The notes under the pieces were generated by a model that made no database searches, was not told the DNA's origin, and saw nothing but the letters and a program-made list of their open reading frames with translations. From Halorubrum salinum (GTDB lineage: Archaea > Halobacteriota > Halobacteria > Halobacteriales > Haloferacaceae), in assembly GCF_024494575.1 (NCBI RefSeq), contig NZ_JANHDO010000002.1, forward strand, positions 124,001-188,000: DNA of 64,000 nt, written 5' to 3'. Shown piece after piece: positions 62,790 through 64,000 of this stretch. The first letter of the stretch is position 1; every line of letters starts with the position of its first letter. The position numbers and the translations under genes are program-made.

Positions 62790-63119
62790 ATGGCTGACGA
62801 GTTCGACCCCGAGAAGTTCGAGGACAAGTACGCCCACTACTTCAACGAGCTGCAGCGGGCGTACAAGAACGCGTTCAACCAGATGAACGACCGGTACGAC
62901 TCGGAGCTGATCCACGGGATCGACCAGACGGTGCTCAACGAGTCCGAGCCGTTCTACGAGGACGGCGAGTTCTACGTCGAACTCCCGGAGGATCCCCGCG
63001 AGCGCATTCAGGGTGCCGTCCCCGTCGACGACGAGACGTTCGAGGAGACGCTCGACGAGTACGTCGACCGTATCGAGACGGAGCTGTATCGGACGCTCGG
63101 CGTCGACCGACCGGAGTGA
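62790..63119 (+). CDS. DUF5783-like haloarchaeal protein
   Basis: 109 residues from ATG 62790 (MADEFDPEKFEDKYAHYF). Amphipathic helices with aromatic residues (YFNELQRAYKNAFNQM), a beta hairpin (PFYEDGEFYVELPEDP) and a C-terminal helix (EETLDEYVDRIETEL). Conserved among haloarchaea (family name from memory); function unknown. An earlier ATG at 62715 lies in a GC-poor leader and is unlikely to be used. A poly-T-like TTTTTT at 62761-62766 lies in the leader. Confidence 0.72.
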   Translation: MADEFDPEKFEDKYAHYFNELQRAYKNAFNQMNDRYDSELIHGIDQTVLNESEPFYEDGEFYVELPEDPRERIQGAVPVDDETFEETLDEYVDRIETELYRTLGVDRPE

Positions 63120-63215
63120 ACGCGTTCGCTCGGTTCACTGCCCGAAGCGTCGATTTTCGCGGTTCCCGTTCGGTCGAACCAAAGGCATAAGCCCGCCGAC
63201 CGCCAACTCTCGGGC

Positions 63216-63590
63216 ATGAGCACGGATACGAGCGACGCGGACAACGACCTCCGCGAGCGGATCACGAACTTCCTGCGGCGCAACTTCCCGCAGATTCAGA
63301 TGCACGGCGGGAGCGCCGCGATCAGCCACCTCGACCGCGAGAACGGGGAGGTGACGGTGCAACTCGGCGGCGCGTGTTCCGGCTGCGGCATCTCGCCCAT
63401 GACGATCCAGGCGATCAAGTCGCGAATGGTCAAGGAGATTCCCGAGATCGAGACGGTCCACGCCGACACCGGGATGGACGCGGGCGCGGACGGCGACCTC
63501 GGCGGCACCGGCGGGGGCATGTCGCCCTCGTTCCCCGGCGAGACGACGGACGACGGCGGCGACGACGAAGGACCGCAGGCCCCGTTCTGA
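63216..63590 (+). CDS. NifU C-terminal domain Fe-S scaffold protein
   Basis: 124 residues. The NifU/Nfu core is intact: FLRRNFPQIQMHGGSAAI, VQLGGACSGCGISPMTIQ with the cluster-ligating Cys54 and Cys57, and KEIPEIETVHADTG. It should bind and transfer [4Fe-4S] clusters. A Gly/Asp-rich disordered tail (95-124) follows. ATG at 63216, transcribed alone. Confidence 0.93.
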   Translation: MSTDTSDADNDLRERITNFLRRNFPQIQMHGGSAAISHLDRENGEVTVQLGGACSGCGISPMTIQAIKSRMVKEIPEIETVHADTGMDAGADGDLGGTGGGMSPSFPGETTDDGGDDEGPQAPF

Positions 63591-63756
63591 ATCGCTGACG
63601 CCCGCAGCGTCTTCGCTTCTCACAGCAGTCGAGTGCCGATAGCGACAGCCGGTACCACGCTGCGCGTCTGTAAACTATTGAGTGCTATATCAATTCGGCG
63701 TCCCGTTCCCGGCCGCGACTGAAGACTTTTTGCCCCCGGCGGTCGTTGGCGCGTCC

Positions 63757-64000
63757 ATGCATCACCGAGAAGTGGAGACGACTGCGGAGTACGTCGCGCG
63801 GTTCGAGACCGGTGCCGATTGGCGCGAGGAGATAGAGGACCTCGCCCGCGCGGAAGACGTCGAGGCGGGCTGGTTCACGGCGCTCGGTGCGGTCCAAGAC
63901 GCCGACGTGTGGTTCTACGACCAGGAGGACACCGAGTACCAGTCGGTGACGTTCGACGAGCCGCTGGAGGTCGCCGCCTGCGTCGGCAACGTCTCGCTCT
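63757..64000 (+). CDS. PPC/DUF296 domain protein (5' part; continues beyond window)
   Basis: 81 residues in the window from ATG 63757. The pattern EYVARFETGADWREEIEDLARAEDVEAGWFTALGAVQDADVWFYDQ is that of the plants-and-prokaryotes-conserved (PPC/AT-hook-associated) domain, seen in prokaryotes as small trimeric DNA-binding or ligand-binding proteins. The end, including the Gly-rich loop of the family, is cut off. The promoter region is AT-rich (63680-63735). Confidence 0.78.
   Translation, partial: MHHREVETTAEYVARFETGADWREEIEDLARAEDVEAGWFTALGAVQDADVWFYDQEDTEYQSVTFDEPLEVAACVGNVSL

Noticed and set aside
59873-62827. 984-codon minus-strand open frame opposite copA
   Set aside because: Antisense shadow of a high-GC gene; the plus strand carries all P-type ATPase motifs.

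Overview
The window is chromosomal DNA of an extremely halophilic archaeon, most likely a Halorubrum-like member of the Haloferacales. The evidence is GC near 68-70% with strong G/C at third codon positions, very acidic proteins, leaderless genes with TATA boxes about 25-35 bases before the start, and archaeal markers (TFB, SepF, archaeal MptD, sensory rhodopsin II with its transducer, many small haloarchaeal zinc-ribbon and DUF families). The genus is an inference. I see no rRNA, tRNA, CRISPR array or intact insertion sequence.

Layout. 1-5.0 kb: the 5' part of a large, lower-GC Bat-type regulator with a LOV photosensor domain, a CitE-like lyase and a zinc alcohol dehydrogenase. 5.2-9.7 kb: a PilB/TadA-type ATPase and its PilC/TadC membrane partner. 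9.7-15.2 kb: a complete seven-gene urease operon, ureB-C-A-G-D-E-F, in which every junction overlaps by four bases. 15.5-20.4 kb: a DUF309 protein, an Azf-type NAD-dependent glucose-6-phosphate dehydrogenase, SepF and MutS, then a small tandem repeat. 20.6-22.8 kb: two membrane-linked winged-helix regulators around a zinc-finger membrane protein.

23.3-32.1 kb is the most unusual region. Eight co-directional genes encode three closely related TasA/camelysin-like surface proteins (two carry a von Willebrand A domain inserted at the same place in the fold), two more distant relatives, a SipW/Sec11-type signal peptidase, an Asp/Gly-rich exported protein and a 45-residue one-helix membrane protein. 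The last five are coupled by 1-4 base overlaps. I read this as a dedicated export, processing and assembly locus for an extracellular filament or adhesive matrix. That is an inference from domain architecture, not a demonstrated function.

32.2-42.1 kb: a ZIP metal transporter, ThiD, a DsbA-like protein, a two-gene operon of a substrate-binding lipoprotein whose lobes appear circularly permuted plus a PAP2 phosphatase, hypothetical membrane and zinc proteins, NadE, a TrpD-like phosphoribosyltransferase and two small genes of 48-49 residues. 42.3-46.6 kb: a fused siroheme decarboxylase, then the htrII-sopII phototaxis operon and a DoxX-like protein. 46.8-64 kb: mostly housekeeping genes: a creatininase-family amidohydrolase, an ABC exporter, RNase Z, HIT hydrolase, MFS carrier, a ParA-like protein lacking the P-loop lysine, a TFB paralogue, a GTPBP1-like GTPase, MptD, an MTA/SAH-type deaminase, a copper P-type ATPase, a NifU-domain protein and a truncated PPC-domain protein.

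Functional themes are light sensing (LOV-Bat regulator, SRII/HtrII), nitrogen scavenging (urease), surface structures (pilus-type secretion pair, TasA/SipW-like locus) and metal handling (ZIP, CopA, UreE). Protein families were recognised by eye from motifs; no database search was possible.
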